Source: an uncultured Acidimicrobiaceae bacterium (GTDB lineage Bacteria; Actinomycetota; Acidimicrobiia; Acidimicrobiales; SZUA-35). From it: a DNA stretch of 64,000 nucleotides. This document shows positions 25,326 to 33,280 of the stretch, piece by piece. The translations under genes and the position numbers were made by a program. How positions within the stretch are numbered: the first letter of the stretch is position 1; each line of letters starts with the position of its first letter. Below the pieces are notes generated by a model. The model was not told the DNA's origin, searched no databases, and saw nothing but the letters and a program-made list of their open reading frames with translations. The DNA lies in the NCBI GenBank assembly GCA_947259095.1, contig CAMYLA010000002.1, positions 1 through 64,000 on the forward strand. Direction: 5' to 3'.

Positions 25326-27869
25326 TCATTCGGTGGCGATGGCGTCCAGGATGTTGAGCCGGCTGGCCCGGATCGACGGGACGATCGAGGACAGCAGGCC
25401 GACGAGGGCCGCCAGCACCACCACAACGATCAGCGAGACGATCGGAATGTCGAAGCTCGACACACCCTGGTCTCGCAGGGCGTAGATGATCGCGTAGCCG
25501 AAGAACAGCCCGAGGATCACCCCGAGCACCGCACCGAACAGGGCGGTGATGACCGCCTCCCAACGGATGGTCGACTGCACCTGGCCCCTGGTCATCCCCA
25601 CCGCCCGCAGCAGACCGATCTCCCTGGTCCGCTCGATGGTGGACAGCCGGAGGGTGTTGGCGATGCCGAAGGCGGCAACGATGATGGCCAACCCCAGCAG
25701 GCCGTAGATCAGACCGAGGAGCTGGTCGAGGCTGGCCGACTGGTTGTCGATGTACTCCTGGCGGTCCTGGACCGTCACATTGGGATAGGCGGCGGCGACA
25801 TCGTCGATGACGACCCGGGCGTCTTCGATGGCCACGCCTTCGTTCAGCAACACGTAGCTGGCGAAGTCGAGCTGCTCGACGCCGGTCGACTCGTACAGAC
25901 CGGTGCTGACCGACTGGTTGCCGGCCAGGGCCGGCTCCGAGTAGAGCCCCCCGACGGTGAGGTCCCGCGCCAGCCCGTCTGGGAAACGGACCGACACCTG
26001 ATCGCCCACCCCGACCCCCAGCTTCTCGGCCCGGTCATCGAGCAGGAAGATGGCATCGTCGGTGAGGTCGGCCGGGCCCCCCTCGAACAGCCCGATGTCG
26101 AACAGCTCGAAGGCGGTCTCGGGATCGACGACGGAGATGAAGTCGCCGTCGCCCTCGATCTCGGCGATCCCCAGCCGGATGCCGGTGGCCGCCTTGACCT
26201 CGGGGAGAGCCTGGAGCTCAGCGGTCAGTGCGGGGCTGAAGCCGGCACCGGGGCCGCCCGCCCCCCCGGCATCGACGGCGAAGTCACCGGTGAACTGCTC
26301 GGCGATGGTGTCCTCGATCGAGGCAGCCAGCGAGGAGGCCAGCACCGTGACACCGGCCACCAGCGCCACCCCGATGGTCAGCGCGGCGGCGGTCCGGGCG
26401 GTGCGCTTCGGATTTCGCATGGAGTTGTCCCGAGCCAGCCTGCCGGTGGCGCCACGGAAACCGGCGATCGGTGCCCCCAGCACGCTGGCAACCGGTCGAG
26501 CGATGGACGGGCCGAGAACGAACACCCCGATGAACATCACCCCGGCGCCCAGGCCGGCGAAGAGGATCTCCGGGGCCAGCAGGCCGTAGAGGATGGCCGC
26601 ACCACCGAGGGCCAGGACCACCAGGCCGATGGCGAACCGCACGTTGTTGCGGTGCCAGGTCTCCGCCGCCGATTCCCGCAGCGCCTCGATCGGCGCGATC
26701 TGCGACGCTCGGATGGCGGGGAACAGGGCCGCCGCCACGGTGACGAGCATGCCGACGATGAGGCTGAGGATGATGGTCCGGGGCTGCAGCACCAGGCCGC
26801 CGGACGGGAGCTCGAGGCCGAAACCGTTCAGGAGCGCCCGCAGCCCGTAGGACAGGGCGATGCCGAGGCCGACACCGAGGATCGAGCCGGCCAGCCCCAC
26901 GATGACGGCCTCGAAGAAGACCGAGCCCAGGATCTGTCCCCGGGCCGCCCCCAACGCTCGGAACAGGGCGAACTCCCGGGTCCGTTGGGCGATCAGGATG
27001 GAGAAGGTGTTCCAGATCACGAACACCGAAACGAACAGGGCGATCACCGCGAAGGCGATGAGGAAGATGTTGAAGAATCCGAGCGCATCGGCGATGGCGC
27101 TCTGGGTCTCCTCGGTGGCCTGGGTCCCGGTGATCACCTCGACGTCGCTGTTGAGCACTGCGGCCACCCGGTCGACCACGTCCTGCTCGCTGAGGCCCTC
27201 CTCGGCCCGAACCGCAATGCCGTCGAGGCGATCCTCGGCCCCGAGCAGCCGCTGGGCCTCGTCGAGCTGGAACATGGCGGTGGTGGCCCCGGCCAGTGAG
27301 CCGGAGGTCCCGAATCGGGCCACACCGACCAGCTCGAAGCTCTCGGAACCGGTGGTGGTGAGAATCTGCACCTGGTCGCCGACCAGAAGGTTGCCGCTGC
27401 CGGCCGTGGTCTCGTCGAGGGCGACCTCGCCCGGCCCGGCCGGGGCACGACCGGTGGAGAGCGTGAACTGGTTGAGCTGGTCGTCGTCGGTCCAGGAGAA
27501 GCCGAGCGTCGGCGGCCCGTTGCTGGGGTTGCCGATCGGTTCGCCGTCGGCACCGATGACCGTTGCGCTGCCCTGGACGAAGGGGTCGATGGCGGCGACG
27601 CCGTCGACGGCCATGACCGCGTCGGCAACGGAGTCGTCGATCCGGGACCGTAGCTCGATCCCGAATCCGGCGTCGATGGTCTCGGTGGAGCGGACCTGGG
27701 CATCGGTCGTCTCGAAGACGGTCGAGAAGAGATCGTCGAAGGCCCGCTGGACCGAATCGGTGAAGATCAGGGTGCCGGCCAGGAAGGAGATGCCGAGGAT
27801 CACCGCCGCCGCGGTTGCCACGGTGCGGCCGAAGTGGCCGCGAATCGATTTGAGTGTCGCTTTGAACAT
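25326..27869 (-). CDS. ABC transporter permease with two FtsX domains
   Basis: The 847-residue protein has an N-terminal membrane helix and a large periplasmic-type (MacB-PCD) domain. A first FtsX block of three helices lies near residues 260-400 (NTFSILIAQRTREFALFRALGA). A central helix pair, a second external domain and a terminal FtsX block (NTLRLSTIERTREIGLLRAVGMTRGQV) follow. This is the usual build of actinobacterial exporters of lipoproteins or peptides. Its ATPase is encoded just upstream with a 4-bp gap. Confidence 0.92.
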   Translation of the reverse strand: MFKATLKSIRGHFGRTVATAAAVILGISFLAGTLIFTDSVQRAFDDLFSTVFETTDAQVRSTETIDAGFGIELRSRIDDSVADAVMAVDGVAAIDPFVQGSATVIGADGEPIGNPSNGPPTLGFSWTDDDQLNQFTLSTGRAPAGPGEVALDETTAGSGNLLVGDQVQILTTTGSESFELVGVARFGTSGSLAGATTAMFQLDEAQRLLGAEDRLDGIAVRAEEGLSEQDVVDRVAAVLNSDVEVITGTQATEETQSAIADALGFFNIFLIAFAVIALFVSVFVIWNTFSILIAQRTREFALFRALGAARGQILGSVFFEAVIVGLAGSILGVGLGIALSYGLRALLNGFGLELPSGGLVLQPRTIILSLIVGMLVTVAAALFPAIRASQIAPIEALRESAAETWHRNNVRFAIGLVVLALGGAAILYGLLAPEILFAGLGAGVMFIGVFVLGPSIARPVASVLGAPIAGFRGATGRLARDNSMRNPKRTARTAAALTIGVALVAGVTVLASSLAASIEDTIAEQFTGDFAVDAGGAGGPGAGFSPALTAELQALPEVKAATGIRLGIAEIEGDGDFISVVDPETAFELFDIGLFEGGPADLTDDAIFLLDDRAEKLGVGVGDQVSVRFPDGLARDLTVGGLYSEPALAGNQSVSTGLYESTGVEQLDFASYVLLNEGVAIEDARVVIDDVAAAYPNVTVQDRQEYIDNQSASLDQLLGLIYGLLGLAIIVAAFGIANTLRLSTIERTREIGLLRAVGMTRGQVQSTIRWEAVITALFGAVLGVILGLFFGYAIIYALRDQGVSSFDIPIVSLIVVVVLAALVGLLSSIVPSIRASRLNILDAIATE

Positions 27870-27873
27870 GGTG

Positions 27874-28662
27874 TCAGTCCCCCAGGCTGCGCATCGTGTC
27901 GTAGACGGTGTCGGCGGTTGGCTCGAGGATCTCGTGCACGATCCGACCGTCGGTCAGGAACAGCACCCGATCGCTGTAGGCCGCCGATACCGGGTCATGG
28001 GTCACCATCACCACCGTCTGGGAGAGCTGATCGACGGCCCGGCGCAGGAAGTCGAGGATCTCGGCCCCGTTCTTCGAGTCGAGGTTGCCGGTCGGTTCGT
28101 CGCCGAAGATGATGTCGGGGCGGGTGGCCAGCGCCCGAGCGACCGCCACCCGCTGTTGCTGGCCGCCTGACATCTCGTTCGGGCGGTGGTGGGCGCGGTC
28201 GGCCAACCCCAGGGTGCCGATGACCTCGTCGATCCAGGCCCCGTCGCCCTTTGACCCCGCCAGGTCGAGCGGCAGGGTGATGTTCTCCCTGGCGGTGAGG
28301 GTGGGGATCAGGTTGTAGGCCTGGAAGACGAATCCGATGTGCTCCCTGCGGAGTGTGGTCAGCGCCTTGTCGCTCAGCGTCGAGAGTGCCTGGGAGCCGA
28401 TGTAGGCCTCGCCCGAGGTGAGCCGGTCCAACCCGGCCATGCACTGCATCAGCGTGGACTTGCCGGAACCGGACGGGCCCATGATGGCGGTGAACCGGCC
28501 GGTTTCGAACGAAACACTGACGTTTCGCAATGCGTGAACCTCGGTGTCGCCCATGCCATAGACCTTCGAGGCGTCGACGGCGCTGGCGGCGGCCGACGGA
28601 CCGGGCGGCGAAGCGGCCCCGTCACTGCGCTGGCCCGTCGGCTGGCGGCTTGTCTCAGTCAT
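27874..28662 (-). CDS. ABC transporter ATP-binding protein (MacB/LolD type)
   Basis: The 262-residue ATPase has Walker A GPSGSGKST, a Q-loop in FVFQAYNLIPTLTARENI, the signature MSGGQQQRVAVARAL, Walker B DIIFGDEPTGNLD and the H-loop VMVTHDP. It powers the FtsX-type permease encoded directly downstream. A GGGAG lies seven bases before the ATG. The N-terminal 25 residues are Ala/Ser/Pro-rich and not conserved. Confidence 0.93.
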   Translation of the reverse strand: MTETSRQPTGQRSDGAASPPGPSAAASAVDASKVYGMGDTEVHALRNVSVSFETGRFTAIMGPSGSGKSTLMQCMAGLDRLTSGEAYIGSQALSTLSDKALTTLRREHIGFVFQAYNLIPTLTARENITLPLDLAGSKGDGAWIDEVIGTLGLADRAHHRPNEMSGGQQQRVAVARALATRPDIIFGDEPTGNLDSKNGAEILDFLRRAVDQLSQTVVMVTHDPVSAAYSDRVLFLTDGRIVHEILEPTADTVYDTMRSLGD

Positions 28663-28975
28663 TGGAATGCTCCCTCACAGAATCAGCAATTCGAACCCGT
28701 GCCCGTCTCGCACGGACGGCCATCGGCCGTTGTGACGAATTCGACCCTCCTCGAGGGGGATGTCCCCGGTGGTTGGAGGAGGCGATCCCGTCACCTGCAA
28801 CGATAGTGACCGCGGGCCCGTTCCCGCCGGGAGATTCGGGCTTGGCAAGGCGCCAGGGTCACCTATGGTGGCGATCGGGCTCCCGGGGACGAAGACGATG
28901 TCGCAGCCGTGAACGAGTGGTGAAATCGACCGCTGCGATAGCGGGAACCCACCATCGCCCTGCCAGACTTCGCAG
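28663..28975. other. Structured intergenic region between divergent genes
   Basis: This 313-bp stretch separates the ABC operon from the selenoprotein candidate. It holds three strong inverted repeats: CCGTGC/GCACGG near 28698-28716, ACGGCC-ATC-GGCCGT near 28716-28730, and CCTCCTC (28746-28752) pairing with GAGGAGG (28776-28782) around an inner GGGG-ATGT-CCCC. No coding frame is convincing. I tried to fold parts as a tRNA, including tRNA-Sec, and failed because the T-arm did not pair. It may carry a terminator-like or regulatory leader. Confidence 0.5.
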
Positions 28976-29527
28976 ATGAGCCGTTCCCCGGTCGTCGCCG
29001 TTGCCGCCATCGCCGTCGGACTGTCGCTTTTTGGCGCAGCCTGCGGGGGAACCGACGCCACCGACGATGCCGCCGGCCAGGCCGGCGCCGCCCAGTCCGG
29101 CACGGTGCTGGACGCCTCGGTCCTCCAGGGCCAGGCCACCACCGCCACCGGTGAGTCGTTCGATCTCGGCGGGCTGGCCGACAAGGACCTGGTGGTCTGG
29201 TTCTGGGCCCCGTGGTGAACCTCCTGCGTCGCCGAGGGCCCTGCGGTCGCAGCGGTCGAAGCACAATACGGTGACCAGGTCGAGTTCGTCGGTATCGGCG
29301 GCCAGGCCCAACCCGGATCGGACTACACCAGTTTCATCGAGGGCACCGGCACCACCGAATTCACCCAGCTGATCGACGATTCCGGCGAGCTGTGGGAACG
29401 GTTCGGGACCGGCGGGCGGTCGACGTTCATGTTCGTCAACCAGGACGGCTCCTTCCGCCTGACCTCCTACGGCGTGGTTGACCAGAACGAACTGGTTGAC
29501 CAGGTCGAACAGCTGCTTGACGCCTGA
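28976..29527 (+). CDS. Probable selenoprotein: exported DsbE/TlpA-like thioredoxin-fold protein, TGA read as Sec81
   Basis: Read through TGA at 29216-29218, the gene gives 183 residues. A signal or lipoprotein leader (VVAVAAIAVGLSLFGAAC, Cys23) and a linker are followed by a thioredoxin fold: DLVVWFWAPW-U81-T-S-C84, then VAEGPAVAAVE, QVEFVGIGGQAQ, LIDDSGELWERFG, STFMFVNQDGSF and DELV-type ending. W-C-x-x-C is invariant in this family (mycobacterial DsbE/DsbF), and the TGA sits exactly on the first Cys. The downstream 102 codons stay open and keep strong third-position GC. A stem-loop follows the TGA. The usual cis-Pro before the STFMF strand appears to be Ser. A single Cys-to-stop mutation (TGC to TGA) is the alternative. 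Confidence 0.72.
29224..29252 (+). promoter_or_regulatory. Candidate bacterial SECIS stem-loop
   Basis: Starting six bases after the TGA, CTGCG (29224-29228) pairs with CGCAG (29248-29252). After a small asymmetric internal loop, CCG (29232-29234) pairs with CGG (29244-29246). The nine-base apical loop is AGGGCCCTG, beginning 17 bases after the TGA, with G at its second position. Spacing and a loop G near the start agree with the loose bacterial SECIS rules. The upper stem is short, and GC-rich DNA folds easily, so this is support, not proof. Confidence 0.45.
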
Positions 29528-29667
29528 TCGCCGGTCGATCCAGCCCCACGAACATTGCTGAACATCGTTGGCGATTATGCCAGGACGGAGGACTTGGCCT
29601 CCGATGGACATAACGTGGCTATCAGGACAGGCCAGAACGGTCCGCCCAAAGCGAAAAGGTTATTCAT

Positions 29668-29865
29668 ATGCAAGGAACAGTAAAGTTTTTCAACAGCGAA
29701 AAAGGCTTCGGCTTCATCTCCCGTGAGGGTGGCGACGACGTGTTCGTTCACTACTCCAACATCGCGGGCGACGGCTACAAGTCGCTCGACGAGGGTCAGA
29801 CAGTCGAGTTCGATGTCGCTCCCGGTCGCAAGGGCGAGGAAGCTCAGAACGTTCGGGCCATCTGA
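29668..29865 (+). CDS. cspA: Cold-shock protein CspA family
   Basis: The 65-residue single cold-shock domain has RNP1 KGFGFIS and RNP2 VFVHYSN, starting [13 protein letters not shown]. It binds single-stranded RNA or DNA as a chaperone. The ATG is preceded by AAAAGG. The 140-bp untranslated stretch upstream and the strong terminator downstream suggest an independent, highly expressed unit. Codon use is more biased than in neighbours. Confidence 0.96.
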   Translation: MQGTVKFFNSEKGFGFISREGGDDVFVHYSNIAGDGYKSLDEGQTVEFDVAPGRKGEEAQNVRAI

Positions 29866-29883
29866 GCCGTCACATCAAACGTC

Positions 29884-29927
29884 GAGAGGAGCTGTCGGCC
29901 TTCGGGTCGGCGGCTCCTCTCCGTTTT
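29884..29927 (+). terminator. Rho-independent terminator of cspA
   Basis: GAGAGGAGC (29884-29892) pairs perfectly with GCTCCTCTC (29913-29921), followed by CGTTTT. The reading direction matches cspA, and the element ends just before the stop of the convergent gene. Confidence 0.85.
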
Positions 29928-29929
29928 GC

Positions 29930-30766
29930 TCACAGTTGGGCGTACCAGTCGTAGCCTCGCTCGTACCAGTAGTCGGTGGGCTGCTCGTCTGTGAACCGGA
30001 TCGTCCCGATGCGCTTGATGCACTTGATGCCGTACTTGTTCGGGGTCGCCAGCCGCAGCGGGGCGCCGTGGTCCGAGGTCAGCGGCTCCCCCTGCAATTC
30101 GTAGGCCAGCAGCATCTGGGAGTTCATCATCGACGCCATGTCGAGTCCGACGTAGTACCGGCCGTCCGGTGTCTCCAGGCTGACGAACCCTGCGGCGTTG
30201 TCGCCGGTCACCCCGAGATGGAGGGCGGCGAAGTCGCTGAACCGGGCGCCGCCCCAGGTCACGATGTGGCTCCACCCCTCGACACACTTGTGTTCCACGG
30301 TCAACTCGTTTTTCGGCAGCGCCTTGATGTCGTCCATGGTGTTGCGACCGATCGGCTCACCGTCGAGGCCGAGCACGCTCAGTTCCCAGGTGGCAACGTC
30401 GATCTCGTCGTCGAGCCCGTGGCGGCCGTTGACCCGCATCATCGACGACCGGCTTCGGTCGAAGGTCGGTGCCGTGGCCTGCTGGCGGCTCAGCCCCCGC
30501 CACAGTGCCTCATTGAACTCGTGGCCCTTGCGCAACACGTCGATGGCCCGGTTGTCCTCCGGGCGGTTGCCAAGCCATCGCCAGCCCGCCAACCCGGCAA
30601 CCGCCGCTGCCCCGCCGGTCAGGAACGAGCGACGGGTTCGCCGCCGATACTCCTCGGCGTCGATGGTCGGCGCCTCGGCCTCCAGCGCAGCGTAGCGCCG
30701 GGCTCGCTCCTCATCGGTTTCGACCAGCCGCTCCGAGCGCTTCGGACCCTTCGATGACTCAGCCAT
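29930..30766 (-). CDS. Molybdopterin-dependent oxidoreductase (sulfite-oxidase/MsrP-like), Tat-exported
   Basis: The 278-residue protein has a twin-arginine leader (RRTRRSFLTGGAAAVAGLAG) and an oxidoreductase molybdopterin domain with the molybdenum-ligand Cys in EHKCVEGWSH. Further family segments are DHGAPLRLATPNKYGIK and CIKRIGTI. The cytochrome b encoded immediately upstream (8-bp overlap) should pass electrons to it, as in YedYZ-like pairs. The substrate is not evident; sulfoxide or sulfite are guesses. Confidence 0.9.
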   Translation of the reverse strand: MAESSKGPKRSERLVETDEERARRYAALEAEAPTIDAEEYRRRTRRSFLTGGAAAVAGLAGWRWLGNRPEDNRAIDVLRKGHEFNEALWRGLSRQQATAPTFDRSRSSMMRVNGRHGLDDEIDVATWELSVLGLDGEPIGRNTMDDIKALPKNELTVEHKCVEGWSHIVTWGGARFSDFAALHLGVTGDNAAGFVSLETPDGRYYVGLDMASMMNSQMLLAYELQGEPLTSDHGAPLRLATPNKYGIKCIKRIGTIRFTDEQPTDYWYERGYDWYAQL

Positions 30767-31559
30767 CGGCTCGCACCTCCTCGGCCTCGGCCGGTCCCGG
30801 CCCTGGCCGCTGCAACCGGTAGCCGCCGACCATCGAGGCGAAGTTGCCCCAGCCGGCCCGAATCACCTGCAGGATGTGGAGCCCGAAGAACGCCAGGAAG
30901 CCGATCGTCACCACGAAGTGGATGGTCCTGGCCGATTCGTAGCCGCCGAACGCGGTGGTCAGCGGGTTCAACTGCGTCGGCTTGTAGATCGCCAGCCCGG
31001 TCAGCACCGCCAGCGCCCCCATGGCGACGATCAAGGTGTAGGACCACCGCTGGGCGCCGTTGTAGCGACCCTGGGGAGGCAGCGGTTGGTTCCGGATGAA
31101 CAGGTCGTGCTTCACCACGGTCAGGGCGTCCCTGGCCGAGTAGCGGTCCGGGAGGAGGTGACGCCATTCGCCGGTGCGCCAGGTGTAGAGCCCGTAGGCC
31201 ACGCCGTTGATGGCGAACAACCAGCCGAAGGTGAAGTGGAACGCCATGCCCCTGGCCAGTTTCCGCTCCAGCCCCAACGATTCGTTGACGACATCGGGAA
31301 GGAAGTCGAACCAGTGCCAGCCGACGAGGCCGACCCCGAACCCGTAGGGGTCGCGGAGGTCGGCCCAGTAGATTCGCAGGCCACTCCAGATCATGATGGT
31401 GAGCAGGGGGAAGTTGATCCAGTGCATCCACCGCGACCCCCGCCGGTGCTTGAGCACCGCCACCGGCGCCGGAGGCGATTGCCCGGCGTCGGTCGGCCCG
31501 GTGGCCCCCTCGCCGGTTCCGGTCGCTTCGGTATCGATCCTGTCGGTGCCCTGAACCAT
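30759..31559 (-). CDS. Cytochrome b561-type membrane subunit
   Basis: The 266-residue protein has four to five membrane helices with candidate haem histidines: RWMHWINFPLLTIMIWSGL, MAFHFTFGWLFAING, and IHFVVTIGFLAFFGLHILQVI. It belongs to the thiosulfate reductase/formate dehydrogenase cytochrome b group. It overlaps the molybdoenzyme gene by eight bases and most likely anchors and reduces that enzyme. Confidence 0.9.
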   Translation of the reverse strand: MVQGTDRIDTEATGTGEGATGPTDAGQSPPAPVAVLKHRRGSRWMHWINFPLLTIMIWSGLRIYWADLRDPYGFGVGLVGWHWFDFLPDVVNESLGLERKLARGMAFHFTFGWLFAINGVAYGLYTWRTGEWRHLLPDRYSARDALTVVKHDLFIRNQPLPPQGRYNGAQRWSYTLIVAMGALAVLTGLAIYKPTQLNPLTTAFGGYESARTIHFVVTIGFLAFFGLHILQVIRAGWGNFASMVGGYRLQRPGPGPAEAEEVRADG

Positions 31560-31727
31560 GACCAGTCAAACCTTCCCGGACAAACCGATCATTCACGACT
31601 CGGCATTGTTTCCCGGTTGTTCACCACCGGGAAGACATCGAAGCGGACGGCTCGAGACTAATGGGGATCGACACCGAGGACGGGCGATGAACCCCGGAGC
31701 CGGATGCCACGGCTATGGTTCGGGTCG

Positions 31728-33242
31728 ATGGCTGCACCGGCGGACCGAACCGCGACCGCCCCCGCATCGACCGCGGCACCGGAGGCCGACGCCCTGACCT
31801 ACGCCCGGTTCGGCGCCTGGTACGACAGCCACCGCCGATCGGTGCTCGAACCGGCCCTGGAAGCCGGGCTGGAAGCGCTGGGGGCCACCATCGACGACGG
31901 CATGTCCGATCGCGACCGGTCCCGGATCCGCAACCTGGCCGGGCGGGTGAAATCCAAGCGGCGAACCTGGCGCAAGATCAGACAATCCCAGTACGCCGAA
32001 ACGATCCGCACCACCGACGACATCCCGGCCCAGATCAACGACCTGGTTGGACTTCGTATCACCTGCACCAACCTGCGTGACATCGAAACCGTCCAGGCGA
32101 TGCTCGACGCCCTGCCCGATGGCAGGGGCCGGGCCGCGGGCCTGTGGGTGGAGATGACTGCGGAGCGGGACTATGTCCGGGCGCCGAAGGAGTCGGGGTA
32201 CCGGGGCTGGCACGTGCCGCTGGGGATCGAGATCAACCGGGGCGGGCGCCGGGTGCCGGTGATCTGCGAACTGCAGGTTCGGACCCTGCTCCAGGACTCC
32301 TGGGGCGAGCTCACCCACGAGGACACCTACAGCAAGGACGGTGAGCTCCCGCCGCTGGTCGAGGTGTTGAGCAAGCGGATCGCCGACCTGTTCGCCACCC
32401 TGGACGACATCGCCGAGGACCTTCGCACCGAGCTGGACCGGCTCGACGAGGCGGCCGTCGCCGAGGTGGACGAGGCGGCACCGGTGGCAGCCCCGGTCGA
32501 CGGCGGCGGCCAGGCCGCCGATGCGGCGTCGATGCTGCTGGATCGGTGGCACCGGATGGACCGCCCGATCGATCTGGCCTCGCTGGCCTGGGCCCTTCAG
32601 ACCGAGTTCGGGGCCGAGGTGAGCGACGACTGGTTCGGCCATCGAAGCTTCAAACGATTCCTCACCGCGGCGGTGCCGGGCGGCGAGATCAGCACCGGCG
32701 ACCAGGCCTACCTGCTGCCCCCGCAGGCCCCGACCGACCCCGGCCCGGAGACAGCGACCGCCGGCACGGGCCAATCGCCAGCGGCCGGCGTTGGTGCCGA
32801 CACCGGGGTCGGGACCGGGGCCGGGACGGCGGCCAACGGGAGGCCGGGACGGCGGCGGATCCCCGACGAGGCCGGTCGACTCCGGGCCATCGACCGGGCC
32901 TTCCCCATGCTGGAGACCGACGGCTGGCTGTCGATCTACGACGGTCTGGCCGAGGCGTGGCGCCGGGTCGGGCCGGTCGCCGTCACCCCCCAGGTGTTGA
33001 ACCGGCTGACCAGGTCGGCCCGGGACCGGGCCGAGGCCGCCGGATCGAGCCTGTCGCGCCGTCACCTCGACTATGTGGCAAAGGCAGTGATGCCCAACCA
33101 CCGGGCGGGCCCGCTCGATCCGGCGGAGATCGCCTCCCGGTTCGGTGCCCTGACCGTGCAACGCATGGTCGACTTCCGGATCATCGAGGAGGACGACCGG
33201 ACAACCAGGACCGGAATCCTCCGGTGGCTCGGCGCACGCTGA
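31728..33242 (+). CDS. RelA/SpoT-domain protein with LOTUS-like (OST-HTH) domain
   Basis: The 504-residue protein has an N-terminal (p)ppGpp-synthetase-type domain (about 15-220). It shows RVKSKRRTWRKI, DLVGLRITC, SGYRGWHVPL and CELQVRTLLQDSWGELTHEDTY. No HD hydrolase, TGS or ACT domain is present. Residues about 255-325 (IDLASLAWALQTEFG, FGHRSFKRFLTAAV, AYLLPP) look like a LOTUS/OST-HTH winged helix, normally an RNA-binding module. A Thr/Gly/Pro linker and a second helical domain follow. I start at ATG 31728; 31704 is possible. The role could be an unusual alarmone enzyme or an RNA-linked relative. Confidence 0.82.
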   Translation: MAAPADRTATAPASTAAPEADALTYARFGAWYDSHRRSVLEPALEAGLEALGATIDDGMSDRDRSRIRNLAGRVKSKRRTWRKIRQSQYAETIRTTDDIPAQINDLVGLRITCTNLRDIETVQAMLDALPDGRGRAAGLWVEMTAERDYVRAPKESGYRGWHVPLGIEINRGGRRVPVICELQVRTLLQDSWGELTHEDTYSKDGELPPLVEVLSKRIADLFATLDDIAEDLRTELDRLDEAAVAEVDEAAPVAAPVDGGGQAADAASMLLDRWHRMDRPIDLASLAWALQTEFGAEVSDDWFGHRSFKRFLTAAVPGGEISTGDQAYLLPPQAPTDPGPETATAGTGQSPAAGVGADTGVGTGAGTAANGRPGRRRIPDEAGRLRAIDRAFPMLETDGWLSIYDGLAEAWRRVGPVAVTPQVLNRLTRSARDRAEAAGSSLSRRHLDYVAKAVMPNHRAGPLDPAEIASRFGALTVQRMVDFRIIEEDDRTTRTGILRWLGAR

Positions 33243-33280
33243 GATCCCGAGCGGCCCGCCCGACCCGTCCGGCGACGGCC

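Noticed and set aside
28661-28800. Possible tRNA (even tRNA-Sec) on the reverse strand, because of GGGTTCGAATT
   Set aside because: The T-stem does not pair, no acceptor stem was found and no TCA anticodon loop fits; only simple hairpins remain.
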